A model generated the notes under the pieces. It made no database searches. It saw only the letters and a program-made list of their open reading frames with translations, and was not told the DNA's origin. From Parus major (lineage: Eukaryota; Chordata; Aves; Passeriformes; Paridae), in contig NC_031799.1 of the NCBI RefSeq assembly GCF_001522545.3, forward strand, positions 37,473,236-37,537,235: a DNA stretch of 64,000 nucleotides, written 5' to 3'. The translations under genes were made by a program, and so were the position numbers. This document shows, one piece after another, positions 31,540 through 43,900 of this stretch (positions are counted from its first letter, which is position 1; the number at the start of each line of letters is the position of its first letter).

Positions 31540-33382
31540 CTGTTCCTTCCTGTACTTGGAGTTTCCATGTATTTTCAATTGTGTATCATGCTGATGAGCA
31601 TCTGAGGAATAATATCAGGCATTGCTGACTTTTGCATCTGGAGGCAGTCACAACACCTTCATCGTGAACACTGCCTGCTTCTCTCAGCAGCCTTGATGGC
31701 AGCTTGTGGTGCATCCTCTTCCACACCACTCCAACCACTAAATAGTCACTGATTCTTAAAAAAAAAAATAAAAAAAATCTGTGTCTTACTTTCTCAGCAG
31801 CCCTCAGATACCTTGCAAAACCATGATGGGAGGCCATGGGAGGAAGCTGTGGTCCAGTGTTGCAAGGGTTCCATAGGTGGTGTGTCCCCTCACCCTCACC
31901 CTGCAGTGTAAGAGAGCTCTGTAGAAATGGTCTGAACTAGTATCTCACTGCAGAGGGAAACTTTAAAACTCACCCTGAGCCTTTTAGAAGGACTTTGTGG
32001 AGTGGTGTGGTTGCAGGGTTCTGCTGTATGTAGCAGCATACATACAAGTACTTCGGTATGAGTAGAATAGTAGTGAGGTAGATCGAAGCAGGACTGCAGC
32101 AAAGAACATCCACTGTTCACACTGAATAAAGCTGCTTGCTTTCTCAATCTGCGTTTGAAGTTTGTAGGGGTTGTTTATACAGAGTAGATATGGATCTTTT
32201 TGTAAGTACCAGCCACCCAGCCACCCACAAACGAAGAGCATTGTCATTTAAGCATCTGCAGCCACCTAAGCAGCAGTTAGTCAGAGCAGTGTCCCAGCCC
32301 TAGCCCCTCCTCTAACATGTGCTTTTGGTGCAAACTGAGGAAAAATAAATGTGGGGAAAATAGCAGCTGGGGTTAGATCCAGGCTTTGCTGTGCTGTAAG
32401 GCTGACAGTAAGTAGGGCACTCAATGACTGACACATTGCAGTGTGCAGATGTACATATCCTGCCAGCAGGAACACAGATCTTAAGCACTAGACTGGGTAC
32501 ACCCACTCCAAAACAAACTGGAAGCATGTCCCTAAGTGGTGGTTTTTAGAGACCCTGTGGTTTCCCTGAGGGACTACTCAGGGCATCTCTGTTCTTGCCT
32601 CATCATCTCTCCTGGCCTCTTGGGAACAGGACTAAGTTACCAGTGATCCTTCCCATGCAAAACCAGTATTGTTAGCTGACTTATACTGGCCTCAAATTAC
32701 ACTTGGTTTTAGGTTTCTGACTTAAAAAATGCAATGGAGTTCCTCAATAAATAGTGACATCAACATCTGTTTGTGTTTTGATATAAAGACTTTGAGAGAC
32801 AATTACTATATATGCATATATGTCTAAAAAAAAGTTGTAAATACGTGTACGTGCACATTATTTTCACAGGAAAATGGATTCATTAGTTTCCATACTCAGG
32901 GTGCACAAATGCATCATGCAGTAAAAAGATTTTATTATTACCTAAACCGTCTTTTTTTTTCTGCTTCCTCTTCAGTCTCCAGGACTTAAATGTTGTTTGT
33001 GTTCTACTGTTGATAGTAGAGCTTTGAGATAGTAGAGCACGTGATGAGGAACAGAATAAACAAGTTCACACTGTACTTGCAGATTCTGGGAAGTTGTCAC
33101 AGCTTTAAAAAGTGCCAGATAAACACCTGCAGAAAGAGTGCTTTGATACCTGAAGCAGCACTGAAATCACATCTTCACCCCTGGGATAGCAATAATTAAG
33201 GGTAAATACTTATCCTGAATAATTTTCTGTCTGCTTTTGTTCAGCCTGCCTCTTCTTTAGGAATAGTAAAACACATTTGTAAGTTATATTTTAACTTGGA
33301 TTTTCTTGGCAGGAGTATTTTCAACTCCTCCATGTGTCCTAATGTAATTCACAAAATGTTCTTAATAAAGTTTTGTACCAGC

Positions 33383-33917
33383 NNNNNNNNNNNNNNNNNN
33401 NNNNNNNNNNNNNNNNNNNNNNNNNNNNNNNNNNNNNNNNNNNNNNNNNNNNNNNNNNNNNNNNNNNNNNNNNNNNNNNNNNNNNNNNNNNNNNNNNNNN
33501 NNNNNNNNNNNNNNNNNNNNNNNNNNNNNNNNNNNNNNNNNNNNNNNNNNNNNNNNNNNNNNNNNNNNNNNNNNNNNNNNNNNNNNNNNNNNNNNNNNNN
33601 NNNNNNNNNNNNNNNNNNNNNNNNNNNNNNNNNNNNNNNNNNNNNNNNNNNNNNNNNNNNNNNNNNNNNNNNNNNNNNNNNNNNNNNNNNNNNNNNNNNN
33701 NNNNNNNNNNNNNNNNNNNNNNNNNNNNNNNNNNNNNNNNNNNNNNNNNNNNNNNNNNNNNNNNNNNNNNNNNNNNNNNNNNNNNNNNNNNNNNNNNNNN
33801 NNNNNNNNNNNNNNNNNNNNNNNNNNNNNNNNNNNNNNNNNNNNNNNNNNNNNNNNNNNNNNNNNNNNNNNNNNNNNNNNNNNNNNNNNNNNNNNNNNNN
33901 NNNNNNNNNNNNNNNNN
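33383..33917. other. Assembly gap, 535 N
   Basis: Run of N. The sequence to its right is already inside CR1 near that element's 3' end, so the CR1 3' terminus and its short tail repeat are probably hidden in the gap. Confidence 1.
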
Positions 33918-36235
33918 CCTCAATGGAAAGAAATTCTTCCTCATGTAATGGTGCAACTTCTTGTGTTTTAGTTTATAACCACTGATCCTCCTCCTGTCTC
34001 TGGGCACCACTGAAAGAGTCTGGCACCATCCTATTGGCACCCACCTTTGAGATATTTATATGTGTTAATGTGATCCCCTCTCAGTGTAAAGAGACTAAAC
34101 AGACCAAACAGGCCCAGCTCCTGCAGTCTCTCCTCGTAAGAGAGATGCTCCAGACCTCAGATCATCCTTGGTTCCCTCTGCTGGACCCTCTCCAGTAGCT
34201 CCTTGTCTCTCTTTTACCGAGGAGCCCGGAACTGGGCACAGCACGCCAGACACAGCCTCACCAGGGCCAAGTAGAGGTGCAACTCCTTCAACCTTCTGGC
34301 TGTGCTCTTCCCAGTGCACCCTTGGTTCTCCTGGCCACAGGAACACTGCCAGCTCATGGACAACTTGTGATCCACCAAGAGTCCCAGATCCTTCTCCACA
34401 GAGCAGCTCTGTAGGAGCAACCCCTGACCTGTGCTGGCACTTGGGGCTGTTCCTCCCCAGGTGCAGGACCTGACACCTGCCCTTGTTGAATCATTAAGTT
34501 TCTCTCTGCCCAACTCTCCAGCCTATCCAGGACCCATGGAATGGCAGCAGAACCTTCAGGTGGATCAGCCACTCCCTCGGTTTAGTGCCATCAGCCAACT
34601 TGCTGGGGGTACATTCTATCCCTTCATGGGGTCATTGATAAACAGGGGGAACAAGAATGGTCCCATTATTGATCCCAGAGAATGCCACTGGCTGTTGGTC
34701 TCCAGGTGGATTCTGCTGTGCTGATCACAACCCTCTGAGCTCTGCCCTTCAGCCAGTTCCTGATCCACCTCACTGTCCATTCCTCTAACCCACATTTCCT
34801 GAGCTTTCCTGTGAGATGTTATAGGAGACAGTGTCAAAAGTCTTGCTGAAGTCAAGGCAGACAACATCCACTGCTCTCCCCTTACTGACCCATCCTGCCA
34901 TGCCACCACAGAAGTTTATTAGATCGGTCAAGCATGAGTTCCCCTTGGAGAATCCACGGTGACTAGTCCCATGTTGTCCTCTACATGCCTGGGCATGACC
35001 TCCAGAATGAGCTGTTCCATTCCTGTGGATGCTAACTCTGAAACAGAGAGCCTGTATAAATTACAGGCCACATAGCTTTCTCAGTCCAGCCTGAGAAAGT
35101 AGCCTGGGAATTCATAAGGAGGATTCAAAGCAATCCTCAAAGACAGAAAACAGCCTTGCAGGTGTTGTTTCTCTGTTGCTTCTTTTCTTTTCAAGAGAAG
35201 GTTGGGGGGTGGTGAACCCCACTGGCCAGTGATGGTATTGTAGTAGTTTGCTAACCAATAAGAGTTTACTTTCTGTACTTTCCACATATCAGTCTATAAA
35301 AGAGACCTGAAGTAATAAACTACGAGAAATTCTCCTAATCGACTCCAAGAGAGTCTGTGCCGCTCTCCCAGCCGTTCCTAATAGAGCGACACATTCCCTT
35401 TTCAGGTACAGAGCTGAGACTGACACAACTTCTCTTCCCAGCTCCTCCTTATCCTTTCTGGAGATGTCAGTAATGTTGACTTCCCTCCAGTCATCATGCA
35501 CCTCTCCTGTTCTCCATGATTTTGCACAGATAATGGAGGTTGGCTTAGCAACATCTGCCAGCTCCTTGGGCACTCATGGATGGAACCCATCAGAGCCCAT
35601 GGATTTATGGGTGTTAAGTCTCTCTAGCTGATCTCTAACCCAACCCTCCATTACCAGGGCAAAGTCTTCCTTTCTTCAGCCTTCCTCTCTTGCCTCCAGG
35701 GTCTGGGACTCCTGAGGGCTGGCCTCACCAATAAAGACTGAGACAAAGAAGGCATTCAGTAATTCTGATTTCTCTGTGTCTTCTGGCACCAGGACACCAG
35801 GATTCAGTAGTGGCCCCACATTTTCCCTAATCTTCCTTTTGCTGCTGATGTACTTGTAGAAGCCCTTTTAATTGTCCTCATCAGATTCAATGCAAAGTGG
35901 GCCTTGGTCTTCCTTATCTCATCCCTGCATACTCTGATGATGTTCCTATAGCCCTCCCACAAGGCCTGGCTCTTTCTTCACATCCCAGAAATTTCTTTTC
36001 TAGAAACTCTCTGCTCATCCATGCAGATCTACTGTCCCCTTTGCCTGATTCCCTGCTCATAGGGCTATGAGGTCTTGAGCTTGGAAGAAGTGATGTTTGA
36101 ATATTGACCAGCTCTCTTGGACCTCCTTATCTACTAGAGCTTTATGACATGGAATTCTTATGAGTAGGTCTTTGGAGAGACCAAAGTTGGCTCTCAGGAA
36201 GGTCATGCAGGATCCTGACTCCCTAAGACAAAGGG
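33918..36235 (-). mobile_element. CR1 LINE, 3' part, decayed, interrupted by an LTR
   Basis: Non-LTR retrotransposon typical of birds and reptiles, in reverse orientation. The 3' UTR-proximal part reads GAAATTCTTCCTCATG, then GATCCCCTCTCAG, in CR1 fashion. On the - strand, broken frames match the CR1 second protein: SWRTGEVHDDWREVNIT at about 35469-35528, the reverse transcriptase block GPFLFPLFIND near 34619-34678, and SVEKDLGLLVDHKLSMS near 34352-34402. Many stops and frameshifts make it inactive. Bases 35024-35391 are a later LTR insertion and 35392-35397 its duplicated target. The 5' end is truncated somewhere near 36.20-36.24 kb; the 3' end is lost in the gap. Confidence 0.93.
35024..35391 (+). 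mobile_element. Solo LTR of an avian endogenous retrovirus
   Basis: A 368-bp block begins TGTGGATG and ends AGAGCGACA (TG...CA ends). It is flanked by identical 6-bp direct repeats CATTCC (35018-35023 and 35392-35397). Removing it and one repeat restores continuous CR1 sequence (GCTGTTCCATTCC then CTTTTCAGG). Inside, on the + strand, are a TATA box (CTATAAAAG, 35294) and AATAAA (35314-35319). No viral coding sequence remains, which fits recombination between two LTRs. A 6-bp duplication is usual for alpha/beta-type (class II) elements; I cannot name the family. Confidence 0.87.
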
Positions 36236-36245
36236 CTAAAGTGTA

Positions 36246-36842
36246 TGTCTCAAACAGCAATAACCAGATAGCTGTGGAGCCAACCAAGGATTGTTGATAA
36301 TAACAACCTGATTGTTGGTAACACACTGTGAGAAAGAACAGGGTGTGGCTGGAGAAGGTGGCCATACAGAACTAGGGCAGCACTTTTCCAGGACAAACAT
36401 CCTTGTTGTAACTCTTGGAGATAAGGACAACACAGTGCAAGCATAGGAATGAGACTGAGAAGTGGGCATGCATGGATTATAGGGAGGGATCAAGACAACC
36501 CAAGATGGCTCTGACCCATTTCCTGAAAGGCTGAAAAGAACAGACTGTTCATCATAACTAATTTGTATAGAAAATGAGAAAGTTACCTTCATGGCAGGGA
36601 AAAACAGGTATCCTCACAAAGCCCAGGCACATATGGACCCCCCGTCCCTGGACTCCACATCAGCTGGAGTCAAGACTTTGTGTCTCCCCTGCCTTCCCCC
36701 TCCTCTTTAATTCATATCTCTCCCTGTCTCTTTCTCTCTCCCTCCTGCTTTCTCCCCTTTTGCCCTACCTCTTTATTCAAACCCCACTGCTGTGTGTTTA
36801 TTCTAGGAGATTAGGGGCTAACTTGTATCAATTCTCACACCA
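36246..36842 (+). mobile_element. Possible second solo LTR, tentative
   Basis: The sequence beyond the CR1 5' end is unlike CR1. It starts TGTCTCAAACAG and may end CTCACACCA (TG...CA), with near-matching 6-bp flanks AGTGTA (36240-36245) and AGTGTG (36843-36848). A long CT-rich tract and CTTTATTC near its right end resemble the distal part of some avian LTRs. The ends rest on a 5-of-6 match only, so the call is weak. Confidence 0.35.
36685..36775. repeat. CT-rich low-complexity tract
   Basis: Pyrimidine-rich CTCT/CCCT sequence on the + strand, within the tentative second LTR. Confidence 0.7.
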
Positions 36843-37119
36843 AGTGTGGAATTTACTAAAAGTTTTGTAAGCTTCTGCAGACTGTATGACTTGTGTTGTT
36901 CCCTTTGACAACAAGCATCTACAAAAGCATCCACAAAACCTGGAAAAACCAAAAGCATCTGCAAAATTTGGGTGTTCCCTTCCACTTAAAGACAGGACAA
37001 CACAGTGACTAAGAAATTGCAATATAATATGTAAAAGGGCAAGCTTCAATCTGAAATAAGAACATTTCAAAGTAAGAGAAAATGGAGGTATAACAGTGTT
37101 TGTGTATCCTCTTACATAG

Positions 37120-37160
37120 GACAGTGGATCAGAGGGCGATGCAGAGGACAGTGGATCAAC
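37120..37160. repeat. Short direct repeat, GGACAGTGGATCA
   Basis: The 13-mer GGACAGTGGATCA occurs twice, 28 bp apart, just beyond the predicted FBP2 polyadenylation site. Confidence 0.7.
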
Positions 37161-37199
37161 ACAATAGGCATGATTTGAGTCTTACATCCATAGCAATGA

Positions 37200-37205
37200 T
37201 TTATT
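37200..37205 (-). terminator. FBP2: Candidate FBP2 polyadenylation signal AATAAA
   Basis: TTTATT on the + strand reads AATAAA on the - strand, 587 bp after the FBP2 stop. It is the first canonical hexamer I see downstream. The 3' UTR would be about 0.6 kb. No transcript evidence is available. Confidence 0.5.
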
Positions 37206-37791
37206 GTAATTTGTGCTTTGAAAGGTGTGTATACAACACATGATATTTCCTGTTCTCATGAGAAATTAAATACCCTGGCAATGCTGCAGCCTTTTCATCT
37301 CTATTAATTACCCAAAATATATATAATTTTCAGCTTAAAAATACTGTTTCAGACAGCATGAGATTTCTGCTCTTCTTAGGGCTGTCAAGATAAAAAACAT
37401 CTGCAAAAAAAACTGACAAAAAATACAGATAATAGTATTGCCAATATTGATGTGGAAATCCTGTCGCAAACAATGCCATCCATGTAATGTCAAATGTGAA
37501 GCTTCAGATCAAATGGGGATACCATTCCTTTTGTTAACATTGTATAATACTATATAAAGTAAGTAGTTGCTGTTTGTCATGACTCTGTCTCTACACTTGC
37601 CCTGCCTAAATCAGAATTAAATGATTTCTACACTTGCCTGCAAGGAGAAACAAAATCTCACTATTTTTCCTCTTTTTGTAAATTGGGACTTTCACTGAGA
37701 TTGGTGGTAAATGCTAGAATCCACCGTTTTGAATGGTAAAGCTTTTCTTGGAAACTGAAGATGGACAAGCAATATTTGATGTGGAAAGACT

Positions 37792-37986
37792 TTAGCTGCT
37801 CTTCTGGTGTTTCTGAACACAATCAAGGTATTCTTGCACATCATCTGGAGAGCCAAGTATGAGAGGAACTCTCTGGTGAATATTCTCAGGTTTCACATCC
37901 AACACTGCTTTGGTCCCTGTAGTTGCCATTCCACCTGCCTGCTCAATGATGAAAGCCATAGGGTTGCATTCATAGAGAAGTCGGAG
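37792..37986 (-). CDS. FBP2: FBP2 exon 7: active-site motif, C-terminus, stop
   Basis: Acceptor CCTTTCTAG, phase 0. It encodes [19 protein letters not shown] through to KHQKSS (64 residues) and TAA at 37794-37792. It contains the FBPase signature glutamate E282. Confidence 0.97.
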   Translation of the reverse strand, partial: LRLLYECNPMAFIIEQAGGMATTGTKAVLDVKPENIHQRVPLILGSPDDVQEYLDCVQKHQKSS

Positions 37987-40900
37987 CTAGAAAGGAAGAA
38001 GAAACACATGATTGTCTTGGGGGAAATTATATCAAAGTACTTCCCAAAACTTAGCATTCCTTTTGTGATTTTAGGAAATTTTATACCGAACTTCAATTTA
38101 CCTGAGTAGCAATGTCATTCAGAGAGCCCCTCCTTCCTTCTCTTCTCACCTTCCCTAAAGCTTTTTGTTTGGAGGAACAGTGCACTCACTGACCTTACAC
38201 CCAGGCATCACCACTATCATTTCCAAGCTGACATACAGATATGCAGCAACAGCGAAGCTGTATTTTGTCAAAAATGTCAAAAGTGGGTGTCCCACAAACA
38301 TCAACAAAACAGTTAAGCCAGTTAAGCTAACAGTTCTGGGAAAGAAAAGCCAAAATATCTTCTCATATGGAGTCTTTATGTGTTAACTCAGAGCTTGGGA
38401 TAATCATGTTATGTTTAGTCAGGATGTTTTGGAGTTTGAAACTTGATGCTCCCGGTCTCATATTTCAGGATTTTATTGCTTCTCTTCAGAAATGTGTATA
38501 GATATTAGTGGCCTGAACTTACCCAACTTATCCTTAGCTTCAGAAGGAGCTGCAGTTATTTATTAGAGGCAAAATTTCCTTTTTGGTTTGGACCCTGTTT
38601 ACATTTTTTAAATGTTACCTTTTGAGGTGAGTGCGTTCTGGGGGAGTGCAAACTTATTTAGGATATATGCCAAAAGTTCCTGTGTTTAAATGAACATCGA
38701 TGATAGCTGGTCAGTTCTGAACAAACATTATTTCTGTAGGTTTATCTATGAAGTGCTCATGTACAACAATATTAGCACATATTTTGTTTGAAGGACTCCA
38801 GAAGAGGGAATGTTTTCTGGGAAAAAGGAAGTGTGACAGAATGCTACAGTGTATAGAGACAGAGAAATGGGTTGAACACAGGACTTCACTACCGGTCGTG
38901 CCTTTAGCACACTGCAATAAAACGATGATATACCACAACTTAAATAGCACTATATTACCTTCTTTCTTATCTTTAAAGCCCAGTGAAGTGCTACTTCTGG
39001 TACAAGGACTCCATCTCTGAGGCAACATAGGACCATTATGTTTCACTCTTCCTCCTATTGCTTGGCCCAGTTCTGGAAGATCATGAGCCAGCAAACAGCA
39101 GTGACATCACCATGGAACCACGTTTCAAGTTTCATGCTGCTTAGCTGTGACTGCTTTGAAGAAAGCAGTTTTTCTTCAGGTAGCAGGGCAATTGCACTTA
39201 AAGATCTAGAGATGGGCTCTGTCTTCAGATAGGTTTAACATTTTCACCTAATAGAAAACTATAAGCCTTAAGTTTATGAAAAATATTATTCAAAATATAT
39301 TATTTGAAGATTTATTGGTAGTCTTGTACTGTAGTGTTTATTGAGCATTTAGTTTTCTTTCTTTAACTTAAGGAAGGATCTGTAAATTTTAGGGCCTACA
39401 TCCATGTCATTTGCATTTACTCTAGAGACTTTTGATCAATTAGTGACATTTGATTCTTTTCTGCTCTCTAACCAAGTGCATAGGCTGTCTTTCGGGGCAT
39501 AATACAAGAGTATTATTTCTCCAATAAGAAAGGATATATGTGAAAAGAACTATATACTCTTGTACTCTGAGATGGAAAGAAAACTTATTCGCAATGATAG
39601 CATATTTTATTTCTTCCATTACTCTCTTTACTATGGCAGTTCAAGCCAGAGCAATCCAATAATAAACGTGGGTTAACTCCTGTGGAAACCTTTATTTTGT
39701 AAAGTTATGTAAGTACTTTGTTCCTTTGTTCTTTTGTCCTGTTTCTCATTCTCTCTTTTCAACAGTGGTTTAGTACAGATTTCAAAACAAAAAGTTTAAT
39801 TTGGAAGAGGCCAGTCAGCAAACCCACTTTTTTCACACACAGCAAATTCCTTTTTTTTTTCTCTTCCCTTATATACAAACAGATCCACATCATTTGCTGA
39901 GGACTTTTTGGGGTGGTGTTTTGGGAGTTGTTGTTTTTTTTTTTTGCCATGGGATGCTGATTCAAAAATTTAAATCATTTTTGCCTGGACAAACATGCAG
40001 ACATTTTTGGTTGTGTATGTTGAAGATAATTATTTTCCTATTTTTGCTTTGAAGACCATTTGGATCTGCTGGTATTTTGGTAAATACAAGCTCACTATGA
40101 TGGAACCAGTAGTCCTCTCCCCCTAAAGACTGTGGACATTAGGATATCCTGAGACCAATATGGAAGATGGGGCAGATTCCTCCATGTACCAGCCATGTAT
40201 GCAAAAACATTTGAATAGAAGGTTTTAAGTATGGTGTAGATCAGGAAAGAATGTATTCTTGGAGTCAGAATACCATGCTCAACCTGAGCACAACTGAGGT
40301 ACTGAGCCAATGATTTCCTAAGGATTTCTGCAGGTTACTGTTGATCCACAGATCAGCTGTATGACTCTTAAAACATATTTCTTTAAAAAGTTGATAATAA
40401 GGGTATCTGATGCTGCAGGAGAGAAGTTGAGGTTGACAATGGTCCGTGGCCCATTGGTTTCAAAGACTGACTGCATTGCATTGCACTGCATTGTCATGGT
40501 GCATTTTGAACTGGTGTCCAATAGGGAAGCCATACTTTCCTAAAATATTGTATGAGAAACATACATTCTACTGTAATCACCTTTTCTGATCAGGTAGTTG
40601 AAACCTGAGTTTGCAGAGCTGGTGATATAAGATCAGTGTCCTTTGGAAACATAAGGTAGGAAAACCCTTCTTTCTAGTGTTGGACAAAACCCTTTCTGGG
40701 GCTCAGCGTATGGGATAACTCCAGTTGCCAGTTTAAAGTGCAGCGGTTTTCCTTAGATCCATGGTGTATCTGCAAGCTATGCACAGGTGTCTCAATGGGT
40801 TTCAATGGTACTGAAGTGCTATCTTTAGAAGAATTATTAAGTCCTTGGTTGCAGTGAAAATCACTTGAGTATCTCGTAATATAAAAGCACAGAGGGAGAT

Positions 40901-43900
40901 TTCTGGCCTAAATCAGCAATTGCCTAAATTTCTTTCCTAAATTCAATTTCTGTCTGTCATTTTCATTAGTAATTTTTTCCACAGTAGAACATTGTTGTTT
41001 GTTTATTTATCTAAACTACTGCTGTGGTAATACCAGAGGTATTAGTTTGGCTAAGTTCACCAGAAAGTAATTCAAATTATATACCTTTCCTTTAGGACTC
41101 TTCTGGTTAGCAGGATACATGAAGATCCCACCATACATCAGTGTACGGTGAACATCAGCTACCATGGAGCCCACGTACCTGGCACCGTATGGGGAGCTGC
41201 CATCCTGAAAAACATAGAGTAAATCACTATATTTACCAGGCTAGGCAACTAGCAGTGTGGCAAAGTGAAATTCTGCTATGAAACCGGAATCAAAGCTGCT
41301 TAAATCAATGGCTGCTTATGGATACTGCAAATACCAAAACCACTCCTAAGTTCAGCCTTTTGTAAGACGTGATCAACTACAGGGTTTTAAGATAAGAGAT
41401 TTAAAGAGCTGCAGACACAGTATGCAAACCAGAGTGCCTGTAATTTGAGGGCACAATTTGGAATCAAACCCCAGCCTGTGAAAAAACAAGGGACTGAAAA
41501 CTTCTTCGCCTTATCAGAACAAGATCAGAATAATCTGATTTTCAATCTTTCACTGTTTCCTAAGCCAGAGCATGAGGAGGGGTGTCATTCATGTTCAGAT
41601 GGTTCCAAGAGAACTCAAACTTTTACCTTCTAGCTCCTTTGTCAAGTGGTAAAATTGTTCATAGAATTCATTCTGCAGCTTGGTTTGGGAGATTACCATT
41701 TATTCATTAATGTAATTTTCCTTGCTCTCAGCTTAGAAATTGCTTTTGTTGAAGGACAGGCCATTTTAGCAAGAGCAATCAAAAAAGTATTCATGTCAGT
41801 TGCAGGTCTGCTGGTGACAGAGATGGTTAGGTAGGAAATACAGAAGACAAGCAAGGTGTCTTGAACAAATAGAAGTACATACAGTAGACCAAATAAGCTC
41901 CACTCAAGAAATATGACATGTCATCATACTTTCATGAAGAGGAGATACAAAATACAAATGTAAATTTAGGGAAAACATTTTAAGAGAAGAATTTTACTGG
42001 TCTTTTCATATCTCTCAATCTGTCTTCAATAAAGCTGAGGAGGAATTTTCATCTTCCCAGAACATTACTATAGACTGAACTTCAAGAACATTTAATACAC
42101 ATATATGTTTTGTATTACAGTGCTAAAAGTCAGAAAACATCTCAGCATGGTTTTTTCTGTCTGGGTCAGTTTTCTAATAAAAGATCTTAGCACTTTCTAC
42201 AAAGTTCATCTTCTACTGATAACTAGATCTAGAAAAGTACATAGAGAACTTGTTCAGCAATGCCAGTTCGAAGACCTTCAGACACCAAAAGTTAGTTACC
42301 TTTCCCAGCAAGGAAAGGCCTGGGAAAAAAAATCCACACTTGGAAGGAAAATAGGGAAAAACATAATTGTATTTTGAGATCACTTTATCAAATTGTTCAA
42401 TGTGACTGTGAAGTTTTGACAATTACTGTCTTTTAAATTGGAAAAAAATTCTCATGAAATTGCATATTGTAAAGCAACACAGCACTAGGAAGTTAAGTCC
42501 TATGCTGCTAAAGATAAGACTTAGATTTTTTATATAGCTGATAATAAAAGAGGAAAAGACAACCATTCCAGGCTACGTAATAACCCTTGTTCAACTGTAC
42601 ACGTGTTGGTTTTCATGATTCGTGTTGTACACATTAGGAGAACTATGAAAAATTCAGAAGAAAACAATGCAAACTATGAAAGACTGATGGATAAGACACA
42701 GTCTAGAGCTTTTACATTTAGTTTTGTTTAAATCTGGTGCTATTAATTGTAGGCACAGGTGAACAAAACTTTTAAGTATTTGTTCCCTTGTTTTTCATGG
42801 CTTATGCTCAAATAATTGCATATTTAGGCTTCAAATGATGGCTTCTCCATCTCACAGCTGTTTGTACTTGTGACTTTGCAATTGTAAAAATCTGACAATA
42901 GGAAAAACAACAGGAACACCTTAAGAGGTATTAAAAGGAGACAAGTGCTAATTTTCAGTTGAAGTCCGGGAAAGATGTGATTATAGTCTCATATTAATTT
43001 TAAAAATACAATCAAAAGAAGAATTTTCTTTTGTGGTTTTAAAAGGTAATGAACTGAGTCCTACGAGCAGTTTGTTGAATACTAAGAAAAGCCATAACAT
43101 TAGCAAGCAACCCCTGAACCAGACTGCTTAGGATTACCTGTGTACACATCATCTGACAGTTTTGGAATGTGCTAGATTTCCTCTTTATATGCAGGTTATT
43201 TACATAATTTGTGTGTACATGGACAGTGTTATGAGGTTCCCTTCTAACTCAGGATATTCTAAGCACATGAGATGCCACTGACAGTTGTAGTTGCTTCTTA
43301 GCCAGACAGATATTCACCAGCTAGAGACAAAATGCTGAGAGTGTGCTGAGAAAAATACAGAAGATAAATTCCTCCATTCTAATAAGGTTATCACTTGAAC
43401 CACATACTGAAATAAAATTTTTATTTCCCTTAGCATACAGCTGCCTACATGGGAAGAATAAATACTACTTTTAGTTAGTGAAATATTATTTCTTGTTTCT
43501 CCAGTTTTGCTGGTTACACTTTTTTTTTTACATATGAGAAAGTTAATAGGTGTTGCATGTGTGTTGGCATATTGCCCAGGTATTCTTCTCACACAAAATA
43601 ATTGAGCATGAATGCTAGACTGGTTCATCCCAAGTCCTCAGCAATGCCAAGCTCTGTGCTTGCTCAATAAGCACTTCTGATTATTTAGTTGATGCCAATG
43701 AAAGAACCTTCATGTTCCCTTGGTCAGCATCCATAGTGTTTGAGTAAACTTGTGGCTACTCTTCATTTCACCCCTTCTGCTGCTTTTTCTTTTGCTTAAC
43801 ACAAATGAACAAATATCATTCATAACAGATAGGTCCTGTGATATTTTTTGTTCATGTTCTGATAGAAGTCAATTTTTTTCATTTCTTTCTTCCACTGATT

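Larger units (their letters stand above)
23700..33382. other. Non-coding spacer between CTSL and the CR1 element
   Basis: About 9.7 kb without a recognisable gene. It contains a 20-bp tandem pair at 24428-24467, AT microsatellites near 31.3-31.45 kb and a hairpin at 31507. Reading frames are short. A frame at 27113-26877 (- strand, 78 codons) is open but resembles nothing I know and has no splice or start support. Confidence 0.6.

Noticed and set aside
33296..34040. Open frames of about 190-230 codons across the gap
   Set aside because: They consist mainly of N.
37807..38109. 100-codon + strand frame at the FBP2 3' end
   Set aside because: It lies antisense to FBP2 exon 7 and is a shadow of that exon.
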